A DNA stretch of 51,291 nt from an uncultured Bacteroides sp. (GTDB lineage Bacteria > Bacteroidota > Bacteroidia > Bacteroidales > Bacteroidaceae), in the NCBI GenBank assembly GCA_944322285.1, contig CALUOR010000024.1, positions 1 to 51,291 on the forward strand. Direction: 5' to 3'. The notes below the pieces were generated by a model. That model saw only the letters and a program-made list of their open reading frames with translations. It was not told the origin of the DNA and did no database searches. Positions 26,601 through 34,205 of this stretch are shown piece by piece. Every line of letters begins with the position of its first letter. The stretch's first letter is position 1. A program made the position numbers and the translations under genes.

Positions 26601-27632
26601 ATTATGAGACAATGCGCCGTTTTTCATATTCAATATGTGAAACCAATCGTAAGAAGATGTATAATAATTCAATCCACCCCGGTAAGTACCTGCCCATAAT
26701 CCGCCTTCCTTGTCCACAAACAGCGCATGGATAGCATCACTGCTTATATTGCTGTTCCGTGGGGTAATGTAAGTAGATTTGCCACATTTCAGTTCCACCA
26801 ACCCGCCGGTATCCGTACCAAACAATACGCTTCCTTCATAATCGATGATGGTTTTAATGTCCGAAAGCGAAAAATCTGTCTGTTTTTCAAACGTTTGTGA
26901 AGGTGTTATTTTAAAGGCCTCACCTTTATATCCGATGCCGGATCCTGCATAGATAGTCTCTTGCGCTCTACTATAGTATAATGTATTGTATAAAATGAGG
27001 TTATGGGCAGACAGATTGCAGGTCGGAAGCCAACTTACAATAGTCCCTTTTTGAGAATTAAGCAGATAGAGTCCGTCAGTAGTTAATGCTAAAAATAAAT
27101 CTTCTTTGTAGTTCGCAATAGCCAAGTAGGTCATTGCCTTCCCATAATGACAAGCAGTAAACGAGTTATCTCCTTGATGGGCAAAAAGTTCTCCCCTGCT
27201 TGTATGAACCAATATTCTTCCGTCACAATCTATGATTTTCCGGATGGGCGAACTAAGCGTTTTATCACCATCAGCGCTTTGGACATAGCACGGATAAAAC
27301 CGGTCTTCTTCGAACGAATATCGGTTCAGTCCGCTTTCTGTACCGATCCATAAATCGGCACCCGTTGCTAAAATAGCTTCTATGTGATTGTTCGCAATAG
27401 AATGCTCATCCTCCGGATTGTGTTTATAAGTAACAAAATTAATACCGTCGAACCGGCACAGGCCATTGAAGGTTCCCATCCAAATAAACCCCAAAGTGTC
27501 TTGCGTGATGCACTTCACAGTATTGTCCGGCAATCCGTCCGAAGTGTCCCATGTCTTAAACTCTCTTGGAGTAGCGTATGCCGAGAGACAGGCAACACAG
27601 AGCGATATCAGTAGAAAAAAGTATCTTTTCAT
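23700..27632 (-). CDS. hybrid two-component system sensor/regulator (HTCS)
   Basis: This 1310-aa one-protein signalling system begins with a signal peptide (FFLLISLCVACLSAYA). A periplasmic sensor of Reg_prop beta-propeller repeats (TWDTSDGLPDN, LGFIWMGTFNGLCRFDG and many similar repeats) and a Y_Y_Y domain follow. A transmembrane helix (about 765-790) leads to HisKA with H813 (VVHELRTP), then HATPase_c (NAFKYTPEGG, DNGIGIP, GDGIGLS), a receiver with D1112 (VICDIMMP) and a C-terminal AraC-type HTH. HTCS proteins bind a specific oligosaccharide in the periplasm and switch on their neighbouring PUL. Its likely targets are the two matching operators upstream of susC and GH31. Confidence 0.96.
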   Translation of the reverse strand: MKRYFFLLISLCVACLSAYATPREFKTWDTSDGLPDNTVKCITQDTLGFIWMGTFNGLCRFDGINFVTYKHNPEDEHSIANNHIEAILATGADLWIGTESGLNRYSFEEDRFYPCYVQSADGDKTLSSPIRKIIDCDGRILVHTSRGELFAHQGDNSFTACHYGKAMTYLAIANYKEDLFLALTTDGLYLLNSQKGTIVSWLPTCNLSAHNLILYNTLYYSRAQETIYAGSGIGYKGEAFKITPSQTFEKQTDFSLSDIKTIIDYEGSVLFGTDTGGLVELKCGKSTYITPRNSNISSDAIHALFVDKEGGLWAGTYRGGLNYYTSSYDWFHILNMKNGALSHNVVTAICPTKDKIYVGLDGGGLNIYDRTTGKSMVYSYQNNAISGNNTMGMCADDQYIWMGVYEKGLYRFSRSTHIFKHYDLSALSKVYTANQVSSVQRDDEGNIWILGNVLLVLNTRSDNLTTIDDVFGASSVVFDGDTAWIGSSYAGLYKLDRKKHTILAHYDESSEDLPFSFFGAPYIHKDSARNLWLSTYSGLFKLDLETSELFSYADRRELANNRVVSIVEDAQGCLWMGTYKGLYKYTPQDDSFIHIAGMENWKNAQFNYHACARDSMFIYMGFTKGLVYFNPSEIRQHPKDNSICFQALEFLDHPEESFHWHDKGGKTITLPYNRNFFIIRFSTAEMLAPEEIQYTCHMEGFEQNWQDLGNKQQVSYTNVPPGEYVFHVKSSDRSGRWNTEAATLRFIITPPWWQTGWAWCLWTLLIAGALFSAFLFYRHELNIKHLVRLKEIEKETARNINEAKLRFYTNVVHELRTPIFLITAPLEELMSENKRTVSVPKSYLSAMYRNAMKLTKLITRMIDLRKLEQGKLQLTLHSQNIVSFCKDLVPDYEALCQQKSIIFHFLPEKTLIKVAFDAEKLEIILSNLISNAFKYTPEGGKVVLSIHETVHEVVFDVEDNGIGIPKDLQDRVFDRFFQVNPTSTTSTGDGIGLSFVKHLVELHGGTVRVKSEPGKGATFSFTLPLTEATDEAPVEEIETSAPAITSQVSTVSDVQVSSPAAGYTILLIDDEPEILEMLERSLVEDFRVLKATNGMDGLELVRKELPELVICDIMMPKLDGMEFLHLLKADKTLAHIPVIMLTAKMGEEDQITAFDSGADAYLTKPISLKYLRNRINHLLARSETVSITNTLTQSEKTYTKEEQRFLLKCKEMIDEHLMNPELSVAFLAEKLGMSHSSFYRKIKAMTGMTGIDFINEYRIFKAVQLFKSGETNVSSVCVKCGFNDIKSFRDAFKKKMHLSPKQYVMQLGER

Positions 27633-27660
27633 GGCTTTTCTATGAGCAATATTGGTGTGA

Positions 27661-27668
27661 CAAATATA
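27661..27668 (-). promoter_or_regulatory. HTCS promoter -7 box TATATTTG
   Basis: TATATTTG on the minus strand is an exact Bacteroides -7 match and gives a leader of about 24 nt before the HTCS ATG. No -33 TTTG is found at the usual distance. An imperfect palindrome (CTTC..TTTT/AAAA..GAAG, 27688-27713) lies upstream. Confidence 0.55.
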
Positions 27669-27718
27669 ATTCTTTTTGCAAAAATCGCTTCTTTTTAAGC
27701 TAAGAAAAGGAAGTTATC

Positions 27719-27748
27719 CGTCAAAAAGAGGATATTTTTCGTCAAAAA
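27719..27748. repeat. CGTCAAAAA direct repeat, 21 bp apart
   Basis: CGTCAAAAA occurs at 27719-27727 and 27740-27748 in the divergent gap between the HTCS and the P1B ATPase. A 21-bp spacing is typical of paired sites for AraC-type DNA-binding domains. Which gene it would control is not clear. Confidence 0.4.
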
Positions 27749-27755
27749 CGCCTTT

Positions 27756-27770
27756 TGCAACCAAGTTGCA
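27756..27770. promoter_or_regulatory. palindromic operator TGCAACCAAGTTGCA before the metal ATPase
   Basis: TGCAAC-CAA-GTTGCA is a perfect 6-bp inverted repeat lying just upstream of the -7 box TACCTTTG (27783-27790). That is a good position for a repressor or activator site. The co-transcribed Fur-family gene is the obvious candidate regulator. Confidence 0.5.
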
Positions 27771-27782
27771 TCCTGTTTCTTC

Positions 27783-27790
27783 TACCTTTG
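27783..27790 (+). promoter_or_regulatory. P1B ATPase promoter -7 box TACCTTTG
   Basis: TACCTTTG is an exact -7 match about 28 bp before the ATG at 27819. A TTTG at 27754-27757 is 25 bp upstream, somewhat farther than the usual 19-21 bp. Confidence 0.6.
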
Positions 27791-27818
27791 CGACACGAAA
27801 ATAAGAAATAGGGAAGTT

Positions 27819-29771
27819 ATGAGTTGTCCTTGTTGCTCACATCACGAATCTGCCCCATCGGCTTGTGCTTGTTCTTCGTATTCCTTTTGGAAGGAATATG
27901 GAGGTATGCTGTTGTCCGGCTTGTTGCTTGTTATGGGAGTAGGCCTCCATCTGGCGGAGGTCACTTTCTTCCGGCAACACGGTGTGGCGCTCGTGTGGTA
28001 TGTAGCAGCTTATTTGCCGGTTGCCCTTCCCGTGTTGAAAGAGGCTTGGGGGGAGTTGAAGCATGGTGAATATTTTAATGAATTTACCTTGATGTTTATT
28101 GCCACCATCGGCGCTTTTGCCATTGGCGAATATCCGGAAGGGGTGGCCGTCATGCTCTTCTATTCGGTAGGCGAACATTTCCAAGAGAAGGCGGTGAGCA
28201 AGGCACGCGCCAACATCAGCGACTTGGTAGACATGCATCCCGAAAAGGTGAGCGTCATTCGTGACGGACAGTCTGTAGATGTGTTGCCTGAAAGAGTGCA
28301 AGTGGGTGAAGTGATAGAGGTGAAGGCAGGCGAACGGGTGCCTCTTGACGGGAGTTTGTGCGATGAGATGGCTGACTTCAACACCTCAGCTTTGACTGGT
28401 GAGAGTTTGCCCCGCTCCATTGCGCCCGATGCTGAAGTGCTGGCAGGCATGATTTCCACCAACCGCACCGTACACATCAAGGTGAGCAGACTGTTTAATG
28501 ACAGTGCTTTGTCACGCATTTTGCGCATGGTGGAAGAGGCTTCGGAACGCAAGGCGCCTGCGGAGCTTTTTATCCGTAAGTTTGCGCGCATTTATACCCC
28601 GGCCGTCACGGGTATGGCCGTCCTTATTGTCCTGTTGCCTTATTTGTGGGCATGGGTTGACGGGACGTTCAGTTATGTTTTGAGCGATTGGCTTTATAGG
28701 GCGTTGGTCTTCCTTGTCGTGTCCTGTCCTTGCGCTTTGGTGGTCAGTATCCCGTTGAGCTATTTCAGTGGCATCGGAGCGGCATCCCGTTCAGGCATTC
28801 TTTTTAAAGGGGGCAATTATTTGGACGCTATCACTTCCGTCAATACGGTGGTGTTCGACAAAACGGGCACTTTGACCCAAGGCTCTTTCGAGGTGCAGGA
28901 TTGTCAGCCGGGAGAAGGATTTTCCCGGGAAAAGTTGCTTCACTTGGTTGCTTCCGCCGAGCAACATAGCACGCATCCCATAGCCAAAGCCATCGTAGAT
29001 TATGCCCGCCGGTTGGAGATAAATTTTTTCCCGGTGAGGGAGATAAAAGAGACCGCCGGATATGGCTTGACTTGCTCGATCGCTTCGCAGAACATTGTGG
29101 TGGGCAACGCCAAACTTTTGTCCGGTCAATGCATCGCGTATCCGCAAGAGCTGGATAATAGGGAGGGAACGCTTGTGTTATGTGCGGTCGATGGCCGTTA
29201 TGCGGGCTATCTTTCGTTGTCCGATGTGCTGAAAGCCGATGCGCCCGATGCTATCCGTGCATTAAAAAAACTAAATATCGGGCATATTGAAATGCTTTCG
29301 GGCGATAAACAAAGTATTGTCACTACCTTTGCTCGCAAGCTGGGCATTACGCAGGCATACGGTGACTTACTTCCTGAGGGGAAAGTGAGGCATTTGGAGG
29401 ATTTACGCAAGAATGCGGATAACCGCATTGCCTTTGTGGGCGATGGTATCAACGACTCGCCCGTGCTTGCTTTGAGCGATGTAGGCATTGCCATGGGTGG
29501 CTTAGGAAGCGATGCAGCCATTGAGACGGCTGATGTTGTTATCCAGACCGACCAGCCTTCCAAAGTGGCCACCGCTATCCGCATAGGGCGGAGAACGCGG
29601 AGCATTGTTTGGCAAAACATTGTATTAGCGTTGGGGGTAAAGGCTCTTGTGTTGGCAATGGGTGCCTTGGGCATGGCTACTTTATGGGAAGCCGTCTTTG
29701 CCGATGTGGGGGTAGCCCTGCTGGCCATTCTAAATGCCATGCGTTTGCAGAAGCAGACTATTGATATATAA
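27819..29771 (+). CDS. P1B-type heavy-metal (Zn/Cd/Co/Pb-type) transporting ATPase
   Basis: This 650-aa membrane pump carries CPC in the transport helix (303-305, VSCPCALVVS), the phosphorylation site DKTGTLT (D347), the HP motif (H386-P387, HSTHPIAKA) and the hinge GDGINDSP (541-548). CPC with this family layout fits the ZntA/CadA class that exports Zn, Cd or Pb. Instead of a folded HMA domain the N-terminus is a short Cys/His-rich tail (MSCPCCSHHESAPSACACS). The Fur-family gene 8 bp downstream is almost certainly in the same operon, which supports a metal homeostasis role. The exact ion is not fixed by sequence. Confidence 0.92.
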   Translation: MSCPCCSHHESAPSACACSSYSFWKEYGGMLLSGLLLVMGVGLHLAEVTFFRQHGVALVWYVAAYLPVALPVLKEAWGELKHGEYFNEFTLMFIATIGAFAIGEYPEGVAVMLFYSVGEHFQEKAVSKARANISDLVDMHPEKVSVIRDGQSVDVLPERVQVGEVIEVKAGERVPLDGSLCDEMADFNTSALTGESLPRSIAPDAEVLAGMISTNRTVHIKVSRLFNDSALSRILRMVEEASERKAPAELFIRKFARIYTPAVTGMAVLIVLLPYLWAWVDGTFSYVLSDWLYRALVFLVVSCPCALVVSIPLSYFSGIGAASRSGILFKGGNYLDAITSVNTVVFDKTGTLTQGSFEVQDCQPGEGFSREKLLHLVASAEQHSTHPIAKAIVDYARRLEINFFPVREIKETAGYGLTCSIASQNIVVGNAKLLSGQCIAYPQELDNREGTLVLCAVDGRYAGYLSLSDVLKADAPDAIRALKKLNIGHIEMLSGDKQSIVTTFARKLGITQAYGDLLPEGKVRHLEDLRKNADNRIAFVGDGINDSPVLALSDVGIAMGGLGSDAAIETADVVIQTDQPSKVATAIRIGRRTRSIVWQNIVLALGVKALVLAMGALGMATLWEAVFADVGVALLAILNAMRLQKQTIDI

Positions 29772-29779
29772 ATAGGAAT

Positions 29780-30253
29780 ATGGAGAACGAAAAACAATAT
29801 CTGGAGCTATTGGCACAGCGTGAGATTCAACCCACCGCCATTCGCCTGATGGTGTTGAAAGCCATGCAAAAGGCGGGGCGTTCCGTATCTTTATCCGACT
29901 TGGAGGACATGCTCGACACGGTAGACAAATCCACCATCTTCCGCACACTGACCCTCTTCCTTTCCCATCATCTTATCCATAGCATCGATGATGGCACTGG
30001 GTCATTTAAGTATGCCGTGTGCAGTTCCTCCTGCTCGTGCGAGGTGGGCGATCTGCACACTCATTTCCATTGTATGGAGTGCAACCGTACGTTTTGCTTC
30101 ACAAACATTCCCACACCAGTCGTGAAACTTCCCGAAGGATTCACCCTCAGTAGCATCAACTACGTATTGAAAGGTTTATGTCCTGAGTGTGCCGCCAAGA
30201 AGCGGATGGGGAATGAATGCCGTAAAGAATGTGGGCATGTGGCCGATGTTTAA
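29780..30253 (+). CDS. Fur-family metal-responsive transcriptional regulator (Zur-like)
   Basis: This 157-aa protein has an N-terminal winged helix (about residues 10-75, VDKSTIFRTLTLF as the recognition region) and a C-terminal metal-binding domain. Two CxxC pairs (C98/C101, C134/C137) would form the structural zinc site, and HTHFH (93-97) is a likely sensing-site element. It starts 8 bp after the ATPase stop codon. The pairing with a CPC-type exporter suggests zinc or a similar ion rather than iron. It may bind the palindrome at 27756-27770 and so control its own operon; this is inferred. Confidence 0.88.
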   Translation: MENEKQYLELLAQREIQPTAIRLMVLKAMQKAGRSVSLSDLEDMLDTVDKSTIFRTLTLFLSHHLIHSIDDGTGSFKYAVCSSSCSCEVGDLHTHFHCMECNRTFCFTNIPTPVVKLPEGFTLSSINYVLKGLCPECAAKKRMGNECRKECGHVADV

Positions 30254-30301
30254 TTAATAATATTTAGAGTGCCTCTTTTTTCTTTATTCCTTAATTATTC
30301 C

Positions 30302-30309
30302 TAACTTTG
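30302..30309 (+). promoter_or_regulatory. -7 box TAACTTTG for the DoxX-like/tpiA unit
   Basis: TAACTTTG is an exact -7 match. Transcription would start near 30314, only a few bases from the ATG at 30318. That favours the ATG at 30333 as the real start of the next gene. Confidence 0.55.
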
Positions 30310-30332
30310 CAAGCCTAATGGGAGATGCAAGA

Positions 30333-31658
30333 ATGGAAAAAGCGAAAGAGACAGAACAAAATGCCCAAAAGCCTGCCGCACAAAGGAAGCAACTGGCCGT
30401 AAAAATAGGGGTCAATGTGTGCCGTTTTGTGCTGGGCGGTCTTTTTGTTTTCTCCGGATTTGTCAAAGTGATAGATCCTTTCGGCTTTTTTTATAAGTTG
30501 CAGGATTATATAACGGCTTTTGGCATGAGCGCATGGGTGCCCGTGTCCCTGTTGTTTATGGCAGGTGTGGCGTTATCGGTCATTGAGTTTTATGTGGGCG
30601 TCTGTCTCTTTTTGGGCATTCATAAGCGGGTAAGCTCTACCATGGCTCTTGTGCTGATGGCGTTTATGACCCCGCTTACACTTTACCTGGCCATAGCCAA
30701 TCCGGTTTCGGATTGCGGGTGCTTTGGTGATGCGTGGGTGCTGACCAATTGGGAAACCTTTTGGAAGAATGTCGTGTTGCTGATAGCCGCTTTCTTTGTA
30801 TTCAGAGGACGGAGGGTCGTGGTTCGTTTCATTTCCCGAAAGATAGAGTGGATGTTCTCAATGTATACCATTCTGTTTATCTTCGCGCTTTCATTTTATT
30901 GCTTACGCAATCTTCCCGTTATCGATTTCAGACCCTATAAGATAGGCGTGAACATTAAGGAAGGTATGGAAATTCCGGCTGATGCCAAGCCTGCTGTTTA
31001 TGATACGCGTTTTATCTTGGAGAAGGATGGTAAGCGTCAAGAGTTTACATTGGAAAACTATCCGGACAGTACATGGACGTTCGTGGAAACGCGTAACGTT
31101 ATAAAAGAGAAAGGCTATGAACCGCCTATCCACGACTTTGCCCTGCTGGACATGGAGACGGGTGAGGACATTACGGAGCAGGTGCTGACGGACGAAGGAT
31201 ATACATTCCTTCTGATAGCCCACCGGATAGAAGAGGCGGATGATAGTAATATAGACCTGATAAACGAAGTCTATGACTATAGTGTGGAGCATGGATATGG
31301 TTTCTATGCATTGACTTCTTCGTCAAAGGATGACGTTCTGTTATGGTGTGACCGTACAGGTGCTGAATATTCGTTTTGCCAGACAGATGATATTACGCTG
31401 AAGACCATTATTCGCTCCAATCCGGGGCTGTTGCTTATAAAAGAAGGCACTATTTTGAATAAGTGGAGTGATAACAATCTGCCGGATGAATATGTGCTAA
31501 CCGATGCGCTTGAGAAAATTCCTTTAGGACAACAGAAGATTGTGGACGTTTGGGAAACAATCGGTAAAGTCTTATTGTGGTTCCTTGTGCCGTTGTGCTT
31601 GATACTGTTGTTCGATCAATTAGTTATCAAACAAAAAGAGAGGAAAGTGAAATCTTGA
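30333..31658 (+). CDS. DoxX/MauE-like membrane protein with C-terminal thioredoxin-like domain
   Basis: This 441-aa protein starts at 30333 by promoter position (30318 is possible). The N-terminal half has four hydrophobic segments typical of DoxX/MauE proteins, including RFVLGGLFVFSGFVKVIDP and the paired Cys of SDCGCFGDAW. A fifth hydrophobic segment (ILFIFALSFYCLRNLPVI) precedes a periplasmic thioredoxin-like domain (FLLIAHRIEEAD; NPGLLLIKEGTILNKW) that lacks a CXXC. A hydrophobic helix closes the protein before a basic tail. A role in envelope redox chemistry is possible but unproven. It precedes tpiA by 50 bp. Confidence 0.8.
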   Translation: MEKAKETEQNAQKPAAQRKQLAVKIGVNVCRFVLGGLFVFSGFVKVIDPFGFFYKLQDYITAFGMSAWVPVSLLFMAGVALSVIEFYVGVCLFLGIHKRVSSTMALVLMAFMTPLTLYLAIANPVSDCGCFGDAWVLTNWETFWKNVVLLIAAFFVFRGRRVVVRFISRKIEWMFSMYTILFIFALSFYCLRNLPVIDFRPYKIGVNIKEGMEIPADAKPAVYDTRFILEKDGKRQEFTLENYPDSTWTFVETRNVIKEKGYEPPIHDFALLDMETGEDITEQVLTDEGYTFLLIAHRIEEADDSNIDLINEVYDYSVEHGYGFYALTSSSKDDVLLWCDRTGAEYSFCQTDDITLKTIIRSNPGLLLIKEGTILNKWSDNNLPDEYVLTDALEKIPLGQQKIVDVWETIGKVLLWFLVPLCLILLFDQLVIKQKERKVKS

Positions 31659-31708
31659 TTTTGAGAAAAATAAATAACAATACTATTAATCTTTAAAACA
31701 GAAACAAA

Positions 31709-32464
31709 ATGAGAAAAAACATTGTTGCAGGTAACTGGAAAATGAACAAGACCCTTCAAGAGGGTATTGCGCTTGCAAAAGAATTGAATGAGATGTTGGC
31801 TAACGAAAAGCCTAACTGTGATGTAATCATCTGTACGCCGTTTATTCACCTGGCTTCTGTAACACCGTTGGTAGATCCCGCTAAGATTGGCGTAGGTGCT
31901 GAAAACTGTGCTGACAAGGAATCGGGCGCTTATACGGGTGAAGTATCTGCCGCTATGGTGGCTTCTACAGGTGCCAAGTATGTTATTTTGGGTCACTCTG
32001 AGCGTCGTGCTTACTATCACGAGACAGTTGAAATCCTGGAAGAAAAAGTAAAACTGGCTTTGGCTCATGGATTGACTCCTATCTTCTGCATCGGCGAAGT
32101 GTTGGAAGAGCGTGAAGCCAACAAGCAAAACGAAGTCGTAGCCGCTCAGTTGGCATCGGTATTCTCATTGTCTGCCGAAGACTTCTCGAAGATTATCCTG
32201 GCTTACGAACCTGTATGGGCTATTGGCACCGGTAAGACTGCTACTCCTGAGCAGGCACAGGAAATTCATGCTTTCATCCGTTCGACGGTAGCCGGCAAGT
32301 ATGGTCAGGAGATTGCCGATAACTGCTCTATCCTGTATGGCGGTAGCTGCAAGCCTTCGAATGCAAAAGAACTTTTTGCAAAACCTGATGTAGACGGAGG
32401 CTTGATTGGCGGCGCTGCTTTGAAGGCTGCTGATTTCAAGGGCATCATCGATGCTTTCAATTAA
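31709..32464 (+). CDS. tpiA: triosephosphate isomerase
   Basis: This 251-aa TIM-barrel enzyme interconverts dihydroxyacetone phosphate and glyceraldehyde 3-phosphate in glycolysis and gluconeogenesis. All key residues are present: K11 (NWKMN), H96 (ILGHSERR), E167 ([14 protein letters not shown]) and the phosphate-gripping GGS motif ([10 protein letters not shown]). Length is normal for the family. It is followed by a hairpin terminator at 32479-32517, and the order DoxX-like, tpiA, SPOR, folE is a usual Bacteroides arrangement. Confidence 0.98.
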   Translation: MRKNIVAGNWKMNKTLQEGIALAKELNEMLANEKPNCDVIICTPFIHLASVTPLVDPAKIGVGAENCADKESGAYTGEVSAAMVASTGAKYVILGHSERRAYYHETVEILEEKVKLALAHGLTPIFCIGEVLEEREANKQNEVVAAQLASVFSLSAEDFSKIILAYEPVWAIGTGKTATPEQAQEIHAFIRSTVAGKYGQEIADNCSILYGGSCKPSNAKELFAKPDVDGGLIGGAALKAADFKGIIDAFN

Positions 32465-32478
32465 TAATCAGAAATAAA

Positions 32479-32517
32479 GAAGGCCGCGTCGTTGCATAGC
32501 TTGCGGCGCGGCACTTC
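32479..32517 (+). terminator. hairpin after tpiA
   Basis: GCCGCGTCG pairs with CGGCGCGGC (one G-U pair), extended by GAAG/CTTC around a bulged A. A weak T-rich tract (CTCTTTG) follows. It would end or reduce read-through into the SPOR gene. Confidence 0.6.
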
Positions 32518-32557
32518 TCTTTGTAGTCTCTTACTTTGCTAACAAATCGCATTTGCA

Positions 32558-33013
32558 ATGAAGCGTATTCTTTTAACCACTTGTATGGCTATGACCGCAC
32601 TGATGCTTGCGGCACAAAACAATATTGTTAAAAGCTTGGAGCGTAATGTCCCCGGTCAGGGGAAGGTGACCATTCATCAAGACCCGCGTATCGAGGCTTT
32701 GATAGGGAAAGAATATGTTCCCTCGCAAACCGGTGAACAAGAGTTCCTGAAGTGTGCAGGTTACCGCGTGCAGGTTTATGCCGGCAACAACACCCGTCAG
32801 GCTAAAAATGAGGCCGATGCGGTGGCAACGGCTGTTAGGGAGTTGTTTCCCGAACTGACTGTATATACTTTTTTCAATTCTCCCCGCTGGCTTTGCCGGG
32901 CAGGTGATTATCGCAGTGTGGAAGAAGCCGATGCAATGATGCGCCGCTTGCGCGCCACAGGAGAGTTTAAGGAAGTTTCCATTGTCAGAGACCAAATCAA
33001 TATTCCACTATAA
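32558..33013 (+). CDS. SPOR-domain exported protein
   Basis: This 151-aa protein has a signal peptide (MTALMLAAQ) and a C-terminal SPOR-type domain: YRVQVYAGNNTRQAKNEADA starts the typical RVQVGAF-like strand, and WLCRAGDYRSVEEADAMMRR the second repeat. SPOR domains bind peptidoglycan lacking stem peptides, often at the division septum. It lies between tpiA and folE and starts 93 bp after tpiA. A specific role is not evident. Confidence 0.85.
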   Translation: MKRILLTTCMAMTALMLAAQNNIVKSLERNVPGQGKVTIHQDPRIEALIGKEYVPSQTGEQEFLKCAGYRVQVYAGNNTRQAKNEADAVATAVRELFPELTVYTFFNSPRWLCRAGDYRSVEEADAMMRRLRATGEFKEVSIVRDQINIPL

Positions 33014-33034
33014 ATATCAATAGGATAAGAAGAC

Positions 33035-33619
33035 ATGCTGGACAAAGAAATAATCACATCGCCTCATTTGGACGAGTTGAAAGAACATTATCTACGTATT
33101 CTTACATTGTTAGGAGAAGACCCTACCCGTGAAGGTCTGCTAAAAACACCGGAGCGAGTGGCAAAGGCCATGCTAACATTGACAAAGGGGTATAGCATGG
33201 ATCCGCACGAAGTGTTGCGTTCGGCCAAATTCAAGGAAGAATATAGTCAGATGGTGATTGTGAAAGACATTGATTTCTTTTCGTTGTGTGAACATCACAT
33301 GCTTCCTTTTTATGGCAAGGCGCACGTGGCTTACATTCCTAATGGCTATATTACGGGCTTGAGCAAGATTGCTCGTGTAGTGGATATCTTTTCCCATCGC
33401 CTGCAAGTGCAGGAACGCATGACTTTGCAAATTAAAGAATGCATTCAAGAAACGCTGAATCCATTAGGTGTGATGGTTGTTGTAGAAGCCAAACACATGT
33501 GTATGCAGATGCGGGGGGTGGAGAAGCAAAATGCAGTCACAACAACTTCGGACTTTACCGGCGCTTTCAATCAGGCTAAGACTCGCGAAGAGTTTATGAA
33601 TCTGATAAAACAACCGTAA
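33035..33619 (+). CDS. folE: GTP cyclohydrolase I
   Basis: This 194-aa enzyme converts GTP to 7,8-dihydroneopterin triphosphate, the first step of folate synthesis. Zinc ligands are seen as C85 and H88 ([10 protein letters not shown]) and C156 (HMCMQMRGV). The family motif [20 protein letters not shown] is complete. It starts 21 bp after the SPOR gene, so the two probably share a transcript, and it ends before the convergent terminator at 33661-33695. Confidence 0.97.
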   Translation: MLDKEIITSPHLDELKEHYLRILTLLGEDPTREGLLKTPERVAKAMLTLTKGYSMDPHEVLRSAKFKEEYSQMVIVKDIDFFSLCEHHMLPFYGKAHVAYIPNGYITGLSKIARVVDIFSHRLQVQERMTLQIKECIQETLNPLGVMVVVEAKHMCMQMRGVEKQNAVTTTSDFTGAFNQAKTREEFMNLIKQP

Positions 33620-33660
33620 TTTGGTGAGGAGATTTAGTGTTTTCTCCTGAGATAAAAAAT

Positions 33661-33695
33661 ACAGGAGCTGGCTGTTGCTTTTTCCCAACTCCTGT
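33661..33695. terminator. bidirectional terminator between folE and the DUF5606 gene
   Basis: ACAGGAG-C-TGG pairs with CCA-A-CTCCTGT. It is flanked by TTCTTAATTTT on the plus side and by TATTTTTTATC read on the minus side, so it can serve both convergent genes. Confidence 0.75.
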
Positions 33696-33709
33696 TCTTA
33701 ATTTTGATT

Positions 33710-34129
33710 TTAAGATTCAGTATCTTCTACAGACTCCGTTCCTTCAAAGTCTGTCATTTCGCTGGCAACCAATAGGTTATACCATGAAATCAACTTCTTG
33801 ATGTCAGAAGCATGTACGCGGTCGCGATCGTAATTGGGTAATACGGTTTCCAAATAAGTATAGAGCTCATCAGAAGATGCTTTTTTCGTATCTAGCGTTA
33901 CGGCAGTTCCGTTCTCTTTTTGTTTCATGGCCTCTAAAATTTTATTTAAGGGAACATCTTCTGCATCGGTGTACATGGCGATGTCGCCTAATGAAATAAT
34001 TTTCTCATTACCGTAGGCTGGAAAACGTTTTTTATCGGCCAGCGATTCAACAATCAACATATTCTTTCCTCGTGAAACGAGTTTATACAATCCCGGTTTA
34101 CCGGAAATAGACAAAATAGTCTTCAACAT
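33710..34129 (-). CDS. DUF5606 family protein
   Basis: This 139-aa cytosolic protein is of a Bacteroidetes-restricted family (LKTILSISGKPGLYKLVSRG start; SLGDIAMYTDAEDVPL). An N-terminal beta-rich domain is followed by a helical part (SSDELYTYLETVLPNYDRDRVHASDIKKLISWYNLL). Function is unknown. It lies downstream of coaE on the same strand; a -7 box inside the end of coaE could give it its own transcript with a leader of about 80 nt. An acidic tail (EGTESVEDTES) ends the protein. Confidence 0.8.
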   Translation of the reverse strand: MLKTILSISGKPGLYKLVSRGKNMLIVESLADKKRFPAYGNEKIISLGDIAMYTDAEDVPLNKILEAMKQKENGTAVTLDTKKASSDELYTYLETVLPNYDRDRVHASDIKKLISWYNLLVASEMTDFEGTESVEDTES

Positions 34130-34205
34130 AATTCGTTCTCTTTTTATATTTATGAAAATAAGTGATTATCTATTGAACTTATGCTTGCGAAGTTCAAATC
34201 TCATT

